Of a stretch of 42,637 nucleotides of DNA, positions 30,150-37,215 are shown piece by piece (the first letter of the stretch is position 1; each line of letters opens with the position of its first letter). The DNA lies in the NCBI GenBank assembly GCA_021769525.1, contig JAETSQ010000020.1:1-42637 (forward strand), in the 5' to 3' direction. A program made the translations under genes and the position numbers. The notes beneath the pieces were generated by a model. The model saw nothing but the letters and a program-made list of their open reading frames with translations, did not search any database and was not told where the DNA came from. The stretch is from Oscillospiraceae bacterium (GTDB lineage: Bacteria; Bacillota; Clostridia; Oscillospirales; Ruminococcaceae).

Positions 30150-30791
30150 ATGACCATAACCCGCCTTGCGGAGACAAAAAAGGGGCGCTTTGCCGTCTTT
30201 GCCGACGGGGAGTTCCTCTTTTCGGTCCACAAGGACATCTTCCTCTCCCGCAAGGAGCTGGAGCTGGGCCGCCAGGTGCCGGTGGAGACGCTGGAGGAGA
30301 TCCGCCTGGAGGACGAGGCCTACTCCTGCAAGGAAAAGGCCCTCACCCTCCTGGAATATTCCGCCCACAGCGCCGGGCGGCTGGCGGAAAAGCTCCGGCG
30401 CTTCTACCCGCCGGAGACGGTGGAGCTCACCGTTGCCCGTCTGGCAGAGCTGGGCCTTTTGGACGACCTGGATTACGGCCGGCGGCTGGCGGCGGACCTC
30501 CTGAACCTGCGGGGCTACAGCCTGGGACGGGTGCGCCAGGCCCTGTACCAGCGCCGCCTGGACCGGGAGACCATCGACCGGGTGATGGAGGAGCTGGAGG
30601 ACATCGACCAGGTGGGGCCCATCGTGGCCCTGGTGAAGAAAAAGTATCTCCCAAAGCTCCGGGAGCCCCAGGGCCGCCAGAAGGTGGCCGCCGCCCTCCA
30701 GCGCAGGGGCTACGGTTACGACGAGATCCGGGAGGCCCTGGCCCAGGTGCTGGAGGAGCTGCCGGAGGAGGACGCGGAGGGGGAAGATTGA
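30150..30791 (+). CDS. recX: RecX regulator of RecA
   Basis: The 213-residue protein consists of tandem three-helix RecX repeats, for example KEKALTLLEYSAHSAGRLAE, VARLAELGLLDDLDYGRRLA and LGRVRQALYQRRLDRETID. RecX binds RecA filaments and limits or modulates them. The start MTITRLAE at 30150 follows GAAGG at about seven bases; an in-frame ATG at 30132 is also possible. It lies 18 kb from recA, separated from it, and is followed eight bases later by azlC, so it may share a transcript with the azl genes. Confidence 0.88.
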   Translation: MTITRLAETKKGRFAVFADGEFLFSVHKDIFLSRKELELGRQVPVETLEEIRLEDEAYSCKEKALTLLEYSAHSAGRLAEKLRRFYPPETVELTVARLAELGLLDDLDYGRRLAADLLNLRGYSLGRVRQALYQRRLDRETIDRVMEELEDIDQVGPIVALVKKKYLPKLREPQGRQKVAAALQRRGYGYDEIREALAQVLEELPEEDAEGED

Positions 30792-30798
30792 CCCGTTT

Positions 30799-31509
30799 AT
30801 GATCCAGAACAGTTTCCGCAAGGGCCTGGGGGACGGCACCCCCATCGGCCTGGGATATTTCTCCGTCTCCTTCGCCTTCGGCATCTCGGCGGTGGCGGCA
30901 GGGGTGCCGGTGTGGGGGGCGGCCCTCATCTCCATGACCAACGTCACCTCCGCCGGGCAGTTCGCCGGCCTCTCCCTGATGGCCGCCGGGGCGTCCCTGG
31001 CGGAGCAGGCCCTCACCCAGTTTGTCATCAACCTCCGGTACGCCCTGATGTCCCTCTCCCTCAGCCAGAAGCTGGATCCGGCCATTGGCCTTTTGGAGCG
31101 GCTGATAATGGCCTTTCTCAACACCGACGAGGTCTTCGCGGTGGCCTCCTCCCAGGAGGGGATGGTGGGCCGCCGGTACTACTACGGCCTGATGATCGCC
31201 CCCTACCTGGGGTGGAGCGCCGGGACGGTGCTGGGGGCGGCGGCGGGCTCCGTCCTCCCCGCGGCGGCCCGGTCCGCCCTGGGCATCGCCATCTACGGGA
31301 TGTTTCTGGCCATCATCATCCCCCCGGCCAAAAAGTTCCCCGCCGTGCGCCGGGTGCTGCTGCTGGCGGTCTTCCTCAGCTGCCTCATCGCCTGGACCCC
31401 CCTTTCCCAGGTCATCAGCAGCGGGTTTTCCATCATCCTCTGCACCCTGGCGGCAGCCGGGGCGGGGGCCTGGCTCTTCCCCAGGGAGGAGGCGGAGCGT
31501 CAAGGATGA
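30799..31509 (+). CDS. azlC: AzlC-family branched-chain amino acid exporter, large subunit
   Basis: The 236-residue membrane protein has seven or so helices and AzlC family features: GLGDGTPIGLGYFSVSFAFG at residues 9-28, then MTNVTSAGQFAG, FVINLRYALMSLSLSQKL and TDEVFAVASS. It works with the small AzlD subunit encoded just downstream to export leucine or related amino acids. It begins seven bases after the recX stop and has no strong ribosome site, so coupling to recX translation is likely. Confidence 0.92.
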   Translation: MIQNSFRKGLGDGTPIGLGYFSVSFAFGISAVAAGVPVWGAALISMTNVTSAGQFAGLSLMAAGASLAEQALTQFVINLRYALMSLSLSQKLDPAIGLLERLIMAFLNTDEVFAVASSQEGMVGRRYYYGLMIAPYLGWSAGTVLGAAAGSVLPAAARSALGIAIYGMFLAIIIPPAKKFPAVRRVLLLAVFLSCLIAWTPLSQVISSGFSIILCTLAAAGAGAWLFPREEAERQG

Positions 31510-31548
31510 CCTTTGTTTTCTGTGAGCCCGGAGAGGAGGGTGCAAAAA

Positions 31549-31854
31549 ATGCCGGATAACTTCTTCCTCCAGGTGGCGGTGATGGCGGTGGTCACCTATC
31601 TCATCCGGGCGGTGCCCCTGGCCCTCTGCCGGGGCAGGCTCCAAAGCCGCTGGCTTCGGGATTTCCTCTTCTACGTCCCCTACGCGGTGCTGGGAGCCAT
31701 GACCTTCCCCGCCGTTTTTTCCTCCACCGCCAGCCCCCTTTCCGCCCTCTGCGGGGTGGCGGCGGGCATCGCCCTGGCCTGGATGGAAAAGGGGCTGCTC
31801 ACCGTGGCGGTGGCCGCCTGCGCGGTGGTTTTCATCGCGGAACGATTGCTGTAG
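31549..31854 (+). CDS. azlD: AzlD-family branched-chain amino acid exporter, small subunit
   Basis: The 101-residue membrane protein has four hydrophobic segments and the AzlD pattern TYLIRAVPLALCRGRLQSRW followed by FLFYVPYAVLGAMTFPAVF. ATG 31549 follows GAGAGGAGGG; the longer frame from 31513 has no site. It is the partner of the upstream AzlC, 39 bases away. Confidence 0.9.
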   Translation: MPDNFFLQVAVMAVVTYLIRAVPLALCRGRLQSRWLRDFLFYVPYAVLGAMTFPAVFSSTASPLSALCGVAAGIALAWMEKGLLTVAVAACAVVFIAERLL

Positions 31855-31895
31855 ATCCTGCCTTTTCACTGAACCCAAGGAGGTCTTCGGAAACC

Positions 31896-32702
31896 ATGAA
31901 ACGTACTTTGATGGCCCTGGCGCTGCTCACCGCCCTGGCGGCCCTCTTCTTCGGGCTGGCCCCGCTAGTGGGCTACCGCATCTTCAACCTGGGGGTGTTC
32001 CTCCTCCTTCTGTACGGGGTGGGGGTGATCCTGCTGCTCATCTTCTGGGACGCCTTCCCGGACATGATGTTCCCCGGCTACCCTAAGGAGCAGTACCTTT
32101 GGTGGCGGATCGTCCGGGGCGTTCTGGCGGTGGTGCTGGTCCTGATGGTGGCGGGGGGTTCCTTCCTTTCCGTACTGATGTTCCGGGCAGGGAAGATGAA
32201 TCCGCCCCCAAAAGGAGAGGAGCCCACGACCGTGGTGGTATTGGGCTGCCTGGTGCGGGAAAACGGCCCCAGCCTGATGCTCCGGCGCCGCATCGAGACC
32301 GCCCTGGGGTACCTGCGGGAAAACCCGGAGGCCGTGGTGGTGGTATCCGGCGGCCAGGGGGAGAAGGAGCCCATGAGCGAGGCCCAGGCTATGGAGGAAT
32401 ATCTCCTGGAAAACGGTATAGAACAGGGAAGAATATACAAAGAGGATAGATCCACCAGCACCCGGCAGAACGTCGCCTTTTCGGCGGAGATCATCCGGGC
32501 GGAGGGCCTGCCGGCGCGGCTGGTGATGGTCACCGACAGCTACCACCAGATGAGGGCCGGCATCTACGCCAGGACCGAGGGCTTCGAGGAGGTCTACGCC
32601 TGTTCCAGCCGGTGCCCCTGGGGGCTGCTGCCCGCCTACGGGGTGCGGGAGATGCTGGCTATCGGCCAGGCAGTGATACTGAATGGAGGCAGCTTATGGT
32701 AA
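31896..32702 (+). CDS. Membrane-anchored YdcF/SanA-family protein
   Basis: The 268-residue protein has three N-terminal helices (about residues 5-24, 30-50 and 73-94). A DUF218 domain begins at about 110: VVVLGCLVRENGPSLMLRRR, VVVSGGQGEKEPMSEAQAM and YKEDRSTSTRQNVAFS. This layout resembles ElyC/SanA proteins linked to cell-envelope integrity, though the reaction is unknown. AAGGAGGT precedes the ATG. Its stop overlaps the start of rimO by seven bases. It is a paralogue of the soluble protein at 439-1101. Confidence 0.85.
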   Translation: MKRTLMALALLTALAALFFGLAPLVGYRIFNLGVFLLLLYGVGVILLLIFWDAFPDMMFPGYPKEQYLWWRIVRGVLAVVLVLMVAGGSFLSVLMFRAGKMNPPPKGEEPTTVVVLGCLVRENGPSLMLRRRIETALGYLRENPEAVVVVSGGQGEKEPMSEAQAMEEYLLENGIEQGRIYKEDRSTSTRQNVAFSAEIIRAEGLPARLVMVTDSYHQMRAGIYARTEGFEEVYACSSRCPWGLLPAYGVREMLAIGQAVILNGGSLW

Positions 32703-34027
32703 AGGTGGGGATGGTATCCCTGGGGTGCAGCAAGAACCAGGTGGACGGGGAGCGGCTGCTGGCCATGCTCCGCCGGGAGGGGTATGAACTTTGTGCCGAC
32801 CCGGCCCGGTGCCAGGTGGTGATCCTCAACACCTGCGGGTTCATTGAGGACGCCAAGCAGGAGAGCATCGACACCATCCTGGAGTTCGCCCAGGAGAAGG
32901 GCCGGGGGGCGCTGCGATGTATCGTGGTCACCGGCTGCCTTGCGGAGCGCTACCGGGAGGAGCTGGCAAGGGAGATCCCGGAGGCGGATGTGGTGCTGGG
33001 CATCGGCAAAAACCACGAGATCGCTTCCGCCATCGCAAAGGCCCTCCGGGGGGAGCGGGTGCTGGCCTTCGGCCCCAAGGAGGATCTTTCCCTGGAGGGG
33101 GAGCGGGTGCTGGCAAATCCCCCTTATTTTGCTTATATTAAGGTAGCGGAGGGCTGCGACAACCGGTGCAGCTACTGCGCCATCCCCCTCATCCGGGGGG
33201 GCTTCCGCAGCCGCCCCATGGAATCTGTTTTGGCGGAGGTGCGCGCCCTGGCCGCCCAGGGGGTCCGGGAGATGAACCTGGTGGCCCAGGACACCAGCCG
33301 GTACGGGCTGGACCTGTACGGGGAGTATAAACTGCCGGAACTGATACAGGAAGTTTGTAAAATTGAGGGGGTTCACTGGGTCCGCATCCTCTACTGCTAC
33401 CCGGAGCGGATGACCGATGAGCTGATCGCCGTCATGGCGCGGGAGCCCAAGGTGGTGAAGTACATCGACCTTCCCGTGCAGCACGGCAGCGGCAAGGTGC
33501 TGCGGGAGATGAACCGCAAGGGCGACAAGGACAGCATCCTGGAGGTGCTGCGGCGCATCCGGGAGGGCATCCCCGGCGTGGTGGTGCGCACCACCATGAT
33601 CGCCGGCTTCCCTGGGGAGACGGAGGAGGACTTTGAAGAGCTCCAGGCCCTGGTGCGGGAGGCGAAGTTTGAGCGCCTGGGGTGCTTTGCCTACTCCCAG
33701 GAGGAGGACACCCCCGCCGGGGAGCGGGAGGACCAGCTTCCGGAGGAGCTGCGCCGCCGCCGGGCCGACCTCATCATGGAGCAGCAGGCTCCCATCGCCT
33801 TCGCCTTTGCCCGGAGTTGTGTGGGCAAAAAGATGGAGGTGCTGGTGGAGGGCACGGAGGACGGCCGGTATTATGGCCGCAGCGCCATGGATGCCCCGGA
33901 CATCGACACCAAGGTGTACTTTGCCGGCGGGGAAAAGTGCGCACCGGGGGAGTTCGTCCGGGTGCGGATCACCGGTACGGAGGGCTACGACCTCCTGGGA
34001 GAACGGGAAGAGGAGGAAGGGATATGA
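32696..34027 (+). CDS. rimO: Ribosomal protein S12 methylthiotransferase
   Basis: The 443-residue radical-SAM enzyme methylthiolates an aspartate in ribosomal protein S12. UPF0004 cluster cysteines are C11 (VSLGCSKNQVD), C47 and C81. The radical-SAM motif C154-x3-C158-x2-C161 sits in EGCDNRCSYCAIP. A C-terminal TRAM domain (about 380-440) follows. The SLGCSKNQVD signature distinguishes RimO from MiaB. ATG 32696 follows GGAGGC and lies within the end of the ydcF-like gene. It overlaps pgsA by four bases. Confidence 0.95.
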   Translation: MVKVGMVSLGCSKNQVDGERLLAMLRREGYELCADPARCQVVILNTCGFIEDAKQESIDTILEFAQEKGRGALRCIVVTGCLAERYREELAREIPEADVVLGIGKNHEIASAIAKALRGERVLAFGPKEDLSLEGERVLANPPYFAYIKVAEGCDNRCSYCAIPLIRGGFRSRPMESVLAEVRALAAQGVREMNLVAQDTSRYGLDLYGEYKLPELIQEVCKIEGVHWVRILYCYPERMTDELIAVMAREPKVVKYIDLPVQHGSGKVLREMNRKGDKDSILEVLRRIREGIPGVVVRTTMIAGFPGETEEDFEELQALVREAKFERLGCFAYSQEEDTPAGEREDQLPEELRRRRADLIMEQQAPIAFAFARSCVGKKMEVLVEGTEDGRYYGRSAMDAPDIDTKVYFAGGEKCAPGEFVRVRITGTEGYDLLGEREEEEGI

Positions 34028-34584
34028 ATCTGCCCAACAAGCTCACCACCGCCCGTGTGGTGATGATCCCCCTGTTTTTGGCGGCCCTCTATTACAGCTG
34101 CTGGATGGCCGCCTTTGTGATCTTTGCCCTGGCCTCCATTACCGATGCCCTGGACGGGCACATCGCCCGGAGCCGGGGGCTCATCACCGATTTTGGCAAG
34201 TTTATGGACCCCCTGGCGGATAAGCTCCTGGTCACCGCCGCCCTCATCGCCTTTGTGGAGCTGCTGAACGTCCCCGGCTGGGTGGTCTTTCTCATCATCG
34301 CCAGGGAGCTTGCCATCACCGGCCTGCGGACCATCGCCGCCGGCAAGGGCATCGTGATGGCGGCGGACAAGTGGGGGAAGGTAAAGACCGTCTCCCAGAT
34401 GGTTTGGATCTGCTACGGCCTGCTGATGGGCTTTTGTTTCTACGGTCTTTCCATCCGGGGCTCGGAGGCCTGGGGGATGTACCTGGCCTTTCAGATCGGG
34501 ATGGCGGTGGTGCTGTGTACCACGCTTTTTTCCGGCGGCAACTACCTTTGGAAAAACCGGGACCTGTTTAGTCAGATGAAGTAG
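34024..34584 (+). CDS. pgsA: CDP-diacylglycerol-glycerol-3-phosphate phosphatidyltransferase
   Basis: The 186-residue membrane enzyme makes phosphatidylglycerophosphate. The full CDP-alcohol transferase signature, D-x2-DG-x2-AR-x8-G-x3-D-x3-D, is read from DALDGHIARSRG through DFGKFMDPLAD (about residues 40-66). The N-terminus NLPNKLTTARVVMIPLF is typical. It overlaps rimO by four bases (ATGA), a conserved gene order in Firmicutes. cysS begins 12 bases after its stop. Confidence 0.95.
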   Translation: MNLPNKLTTARVVMIPLFLAALYYSCWMAAFVIFALASITDALDGHIARSRGLITDFGKFMDPLADKLLVTAALIAFVELLNVPGWVVFLIIARELAITGLRTIAAGKGIVMAADKWGKVKTVSQMVWICYGLLMGFCFYGLSIRGSEAWGMYLAFQIGMAVVLCTTLFSGGNYLWKNRDLFSQMK

Positions 34585-34596
34585 GAGGGAGCCAGC

Positions 34597-36000
34597 ATGA
34601 AGGTTTTTAATACCCTGAGCCGCAAAAAGGAAGAGTTCGTTCCCATGGAGCCGGGCAAGGTGAAGATGTACGCCTGCGGCCCCACCGTCTACAATTACAT
34701 CCACATCGGCAACGCCCGGCCCCTCTGCGTCTTTGACGTGCTGCGGCGGTATCTGGAGTACCGGGGGTACGAAGTCACCTTCGTCCAGAACTTTACCGAC
34801 ATCGACGACAAGATCATCAAGAAGGCCAACGAGGAGGGCACCGATTATAAGACCGTCAGCGAGCGGTACATCGGGGAATACTGGACCGACGCGAAGGGCC
34901 TGGGGGTCCGCCCCGCCACCATCCACCCCAAGGCCACCGAGACGGTGGAGAAGATCATCCAAACGGTGGAGGAGATCGTGGAGAACGGCTACGGGTACGT
35001 GGTGGACGGCAGCGTTTACTTCCGCTCCCGGCGTTTCCGGGGCTACGGCAAACTGAGCCACCAGCCCCTGGAGGAGCTGGACGCCGGCAACCGCATCGAG
35101 CTGGACGCCGGCAAGGAGGACGGGCTGGACTTCGTCCTCTGGAAGGCGGCAAAGCCGGGGGAGCCCAGCTGGGATTCCCCCTGGGGTCCGGGGCGGCCGG
35201 GCTGGCATATCGAGTGCACCGCCATGATCAAAAAGCACCTGGGGGAGCAGGGCATCGACATCCACTGCGGCGGCCAGGACCTCATCTTCCCCCACCACGA
35301 AAACGAGATTGCCCAGGGGGAGTGCTGCGGCACCCTGGGGGAGAGCCCCTACGCCCGGTACTGGATGCACAACGGCTTTATCAATGTGGACAGCCGCAAG
35401 ATGTCTAAGAGCCTGGGGAACTTCTTCACCGTGCGGGATGTGGCGGAAAAATACGGCTACGAGCCCATCAAGTTTATGATGATCCAGGCCCATTACCGCA
35501 GCCCCATCAACTACACGGTGGAGGTCATCGAGCAATGTAAGGCGGGGATGGAGCGCCTCTACACCTGCCGGGAGAACCTGGACTTCGCCCTGGAAAAGGC
35601 GGGGGAGGGGGCGGACCCGGACTTTGCCGCCCAGGTGGAGGCCCGGCGGCAGCAGTTCATCGAGGCCATGGAGGACGACCTGAACACGGCGGACGGCCTG
35701 GCGGCGGTGTACGAGCTGGCGCGGGACATCAACAGCTATATCACCGTCCCCCGCGGCAAAGAGGCCCTGGAGGGGGCCGCCAAGGTCTTTGACCAGCTCT
35801 GCGATGTGCTGGGCATCCTCTACAACCGGGAGGAGAAAGGCAGCCTGGACCAGGAGGTGGAAGGGCTCATCGCCCAGCGGCAGCAGGCCCGCAAGGAGAA
35901 GAACTTTGCGTTGGCGGACCAGATCCGGGACAGCCTCAAAGCCAGGGGCATCGTGCTGGAGGACACCCCCCAGGGGGTGAAGTGGCACCGGGCGGAGTGA
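34597..36000 (+). CDS. cysS: Cysteinyl-tRNA synthetase
   Basis: The 467-residue class I synthetase has the first zinc Cys in ACGPTVYNY (C27), HIGH as HIGN at 36-39, the zinc site in WHIECTAM and HHENEIAQ, and KMSKS in SRKMSKSLGNFF. The C-terminal DALR-like domain follows, ending at WHRAE. AGGAGG lies before the ATG. No T-box is visible in the short gap upstream, so it is expressed with the rimO-pgsA operon. Confidence 0.97.
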   Translation: MKVFNTLSRKKEEFVPMEPGKVKMYACGPTVYNYIHIGNARPLCVFDVLRRYLEYRGYEVTFVQNFTDIDDKIIKKANEEGTDYKTVSERYIGEYWTDAKGLGVRPATIHPKATETVEKIIQTVEEIVENGYGYVVDGSVYFRSRRFRGYGKLSHQPLEELDAGNRIELDAGKEDGLDFVLWKAAKPGEPSWDSPWGPGRPGWHIECTAMIKKHLGEQGIDIHCGGQDLIFPHHENEIAQGECCGTLGESPYARYWMHNGFINVDSRKMSKSLGNFFTVRDVAEKYGYEPIKFMMIQAHYRSPINYTVEVIEQCKAGMERLYTCRENLDFALEKAGEGADPDFAAQVEARRQQFIEAMEDDLNTADGLAAVYELARDINSYITVPRGKEALEGAAKVFDQLCDVLGILYNREEKGSLDQEVEGLIAQRQQARKEKNFALADQIRDSLKARGIVLEDTPQGVKWHRAE

Positions 36001-36109
36001 CGGGAGGGTTTCTCCCCAAAAAACTGCGCAGTTCGGATACCTCCGTCCAGAATACAGGGCCCTTTTACCTTTCGTGTTGATGGAGCCGGGTACTGGTAAT
36101 CATGGCAGA

Positions 36110-36138
36110 TTGAAATGAAACATTAGCTGTGACATAAT
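36110..36138 (+). promoter_or_regulatory. Promoter of the AT-rich orphan gene
   Basis: TTGAAA at 36110-36115 and CATAAT at 36133-36138 are 17 bases apart, 35 bases before the start codon. Further upstream is the palindrome AACTGCGCAGTT (36022-36033). Confidence 0.65.
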
Positions 36139-36173
36139 CAGAGCGGAAAATCGGGATTGGAGTAGGTCAAATA

Positions 36174-36545
36174 ATGGCATTTGCAATTTATTATGAGGCA
36201 ACAAGAAAAGAGCCTTTGACAGAACAAGAAAGAACCATTAGCAAAGAAATCTCGGAGAAGTATTGTTCTGAATATCCTTTTAAGCGAAAAATTGAGGATT
36301 TCGGCATATATGAGGATTCAAAAGAACAGGACGATATTATTTTCAGCGGCTCTACAAAACTCCCAAGGAACAGCCCCAAAACACTATTCGAGGTTGCAAA
36401 CTACTGGTTAAAGTGTCTTACCGAAATAACTCATCTTTTGACAAATGCTGTATGGAATGTAACATTTGATGATGTGGACTTAATATTTGACTTGAATGAG
36501 GGCTGGCGGTTTCCTACAGACGAAGAATATAAAAAGCAAAAATGA
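36174..36545 (+). CDS. AT-rich orphan protein, function unknown
   Basis: The 123-residue acidic soluble protein begins MAFAIYYEATRKEPLTEQE and ends in EGWRFPTDEEYKKQK. There is no signal peptide or membrane segment. I do not recognise the family; its small acidic build is reminiscent of immunity proteins, but no toxin is next to it. The gene and its flanks are clearly more AT-rich than the neighbours, with codons such as AAA, GAA and TTA that the rest of the window avoids, which suggests recent acquisition. It has its own promoter and is followed by a 16-bp hairpin. A weak GGAGTAGG site precedes the ATG. Confidence 0.75.
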   Translation: MAFAIYYEATRKEPLTEQERTISKEISEKYCSEYPFKRKIEDFGIYEDSKEQDDIIFSGSTKLPRNSPKTLFEVANYWLKCLTEITHLLTNAVWNVTFDDVDLIFDLNEGWRFPTDEEYKKQK

Positions 36546-36558
36546 AACGAATTCCCAT

Positions 36559-36597
36559 TGAGCAGGCAGTTATCCACCATAGATAACTGTCTGCTCA
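36559..36597. other. Long hairpin after the orphan gene
   Basis: A 16-bp stem with one wobble (36559-36574 with 36582-36597) encloses CACCATA, 14 bases after the orphan stop. There is no T run, so it may be an RNA-stabilising structure or the end of an inserted segment. Confidence 0.55.
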
Positions 36598-36673
36598 GTC
36601 ATTTCGGCGGATGAGAAAAATGATAGGCATGTATCAACATGAGAGGTTAAAGGGATGAATACAGCAAAAAACG

Positions 36674-36710
36674 AAAAGACAGCCGGTTTTTTACCTTGGC
36701 TGTCTTTTTG
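36674..36710. terminator. Bidirectional terminator between the orphan and the PEBP gene
   Basis: AAAAGACAGCC pairs with GGCTGTCTTTT over 11 bp. It resembles the terminators at 9094 and 12861 and shares a following CGTGCG with the first. Confidence 0.85.
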
Positions 36711-36731
36711 CGTGCGGGGATAGCCCTTCAC

Positions 36732-37211
36732 CTACCTGTTCCCGCCGCTCCGGGGGAACCACCCGGTGAGGGCGGCCTTTTCCAGGATGTGGCCCTCCGC
36801 CATCTCCAGGAGGCGCCGCTTGCCGGTGGAGGGCGGCAGCTCCAGGCGGCAGTCCAGGGCCAGGAGGGTAAAGCGGTAGAGGTGCCGCCGCCACCGGGGC
36901 GGCTTGGGCCCGGCGTAGCGGCGGGGCCCGTAGGCCGTCCCTTGGGTGGCGGTGGTCCCCAGCACCTCCACTGCCCCGCCGGGGCCGATGCCCTCCGGGA
37001 TATGCTCCGCCGCCGGCAGGTTCCAGATGAGCCAGTGGGGAAAGTCCCGGAAAAGGGGGTGGGAGGTGTCCTCCAGGAGGATGGTCAGGGAGGCGGTCCC
37101 CTCCGGGATGCCGCCGATGTGGAAGGGCGGGGAAAGGTCCTCCCCCCGCCCGGTGTGCCTTTGGGGGATGACGCCGCCTTCCGGGAAGGCGGGGCTGGTC
37201 AGGGTCAGCAT
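36732..37211 (-). CDS. YbhB/YbcL-type PEBP-family protein
   Basis: The 159-residue protein reads LTLTSPAFPEGGVIPQRHTG, LSPPFHIGGIPEGTASLTIL, LLEDTSHPLFRDFPHWLIWN and GPKPPRWRRHLYRFTLLALD, the ordered motifs of the bacterial phosphatidylethanolamine-binding-protein family. The ligand pocket residues D-x-x-x-P and H-W are present. The role of the bacterial proteins is unclear. ATG 37211 follows AAAAGGAGG and is four bases after the stop of the methyltransferase gene, so they are co-transcribed. It ends at the terminator at 36674. Confidence 0.88.
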   Translation of the reverse strand: MLTLTSPAFPEGGVIPQRHTGRGEDLSPPFHIGGIPEGTASLTILLEDTSHPLFRDFPHWLIWNLPAAEHIPEGIGPGGAVEVLGTTATQGTAYGPRRYAGPKPPRWRRHLYRFTLLALDCRLELPPSTGKRRLLEMAEGHILEKAALTGWFPRSGGNR

Positions 37212-37215
37212 AGCT

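Noticed and set aside
34585-34596. Possible T-box or riboswitch before cysS
   Set aside because: The gap to pgsA is only 12 bases, so there is no room for a leader structure.
33985-35988. A 667-codon minus-strand open frame over pgsA and cysS
   Set aside because: It is an antisense shadow of two well-identified genes.
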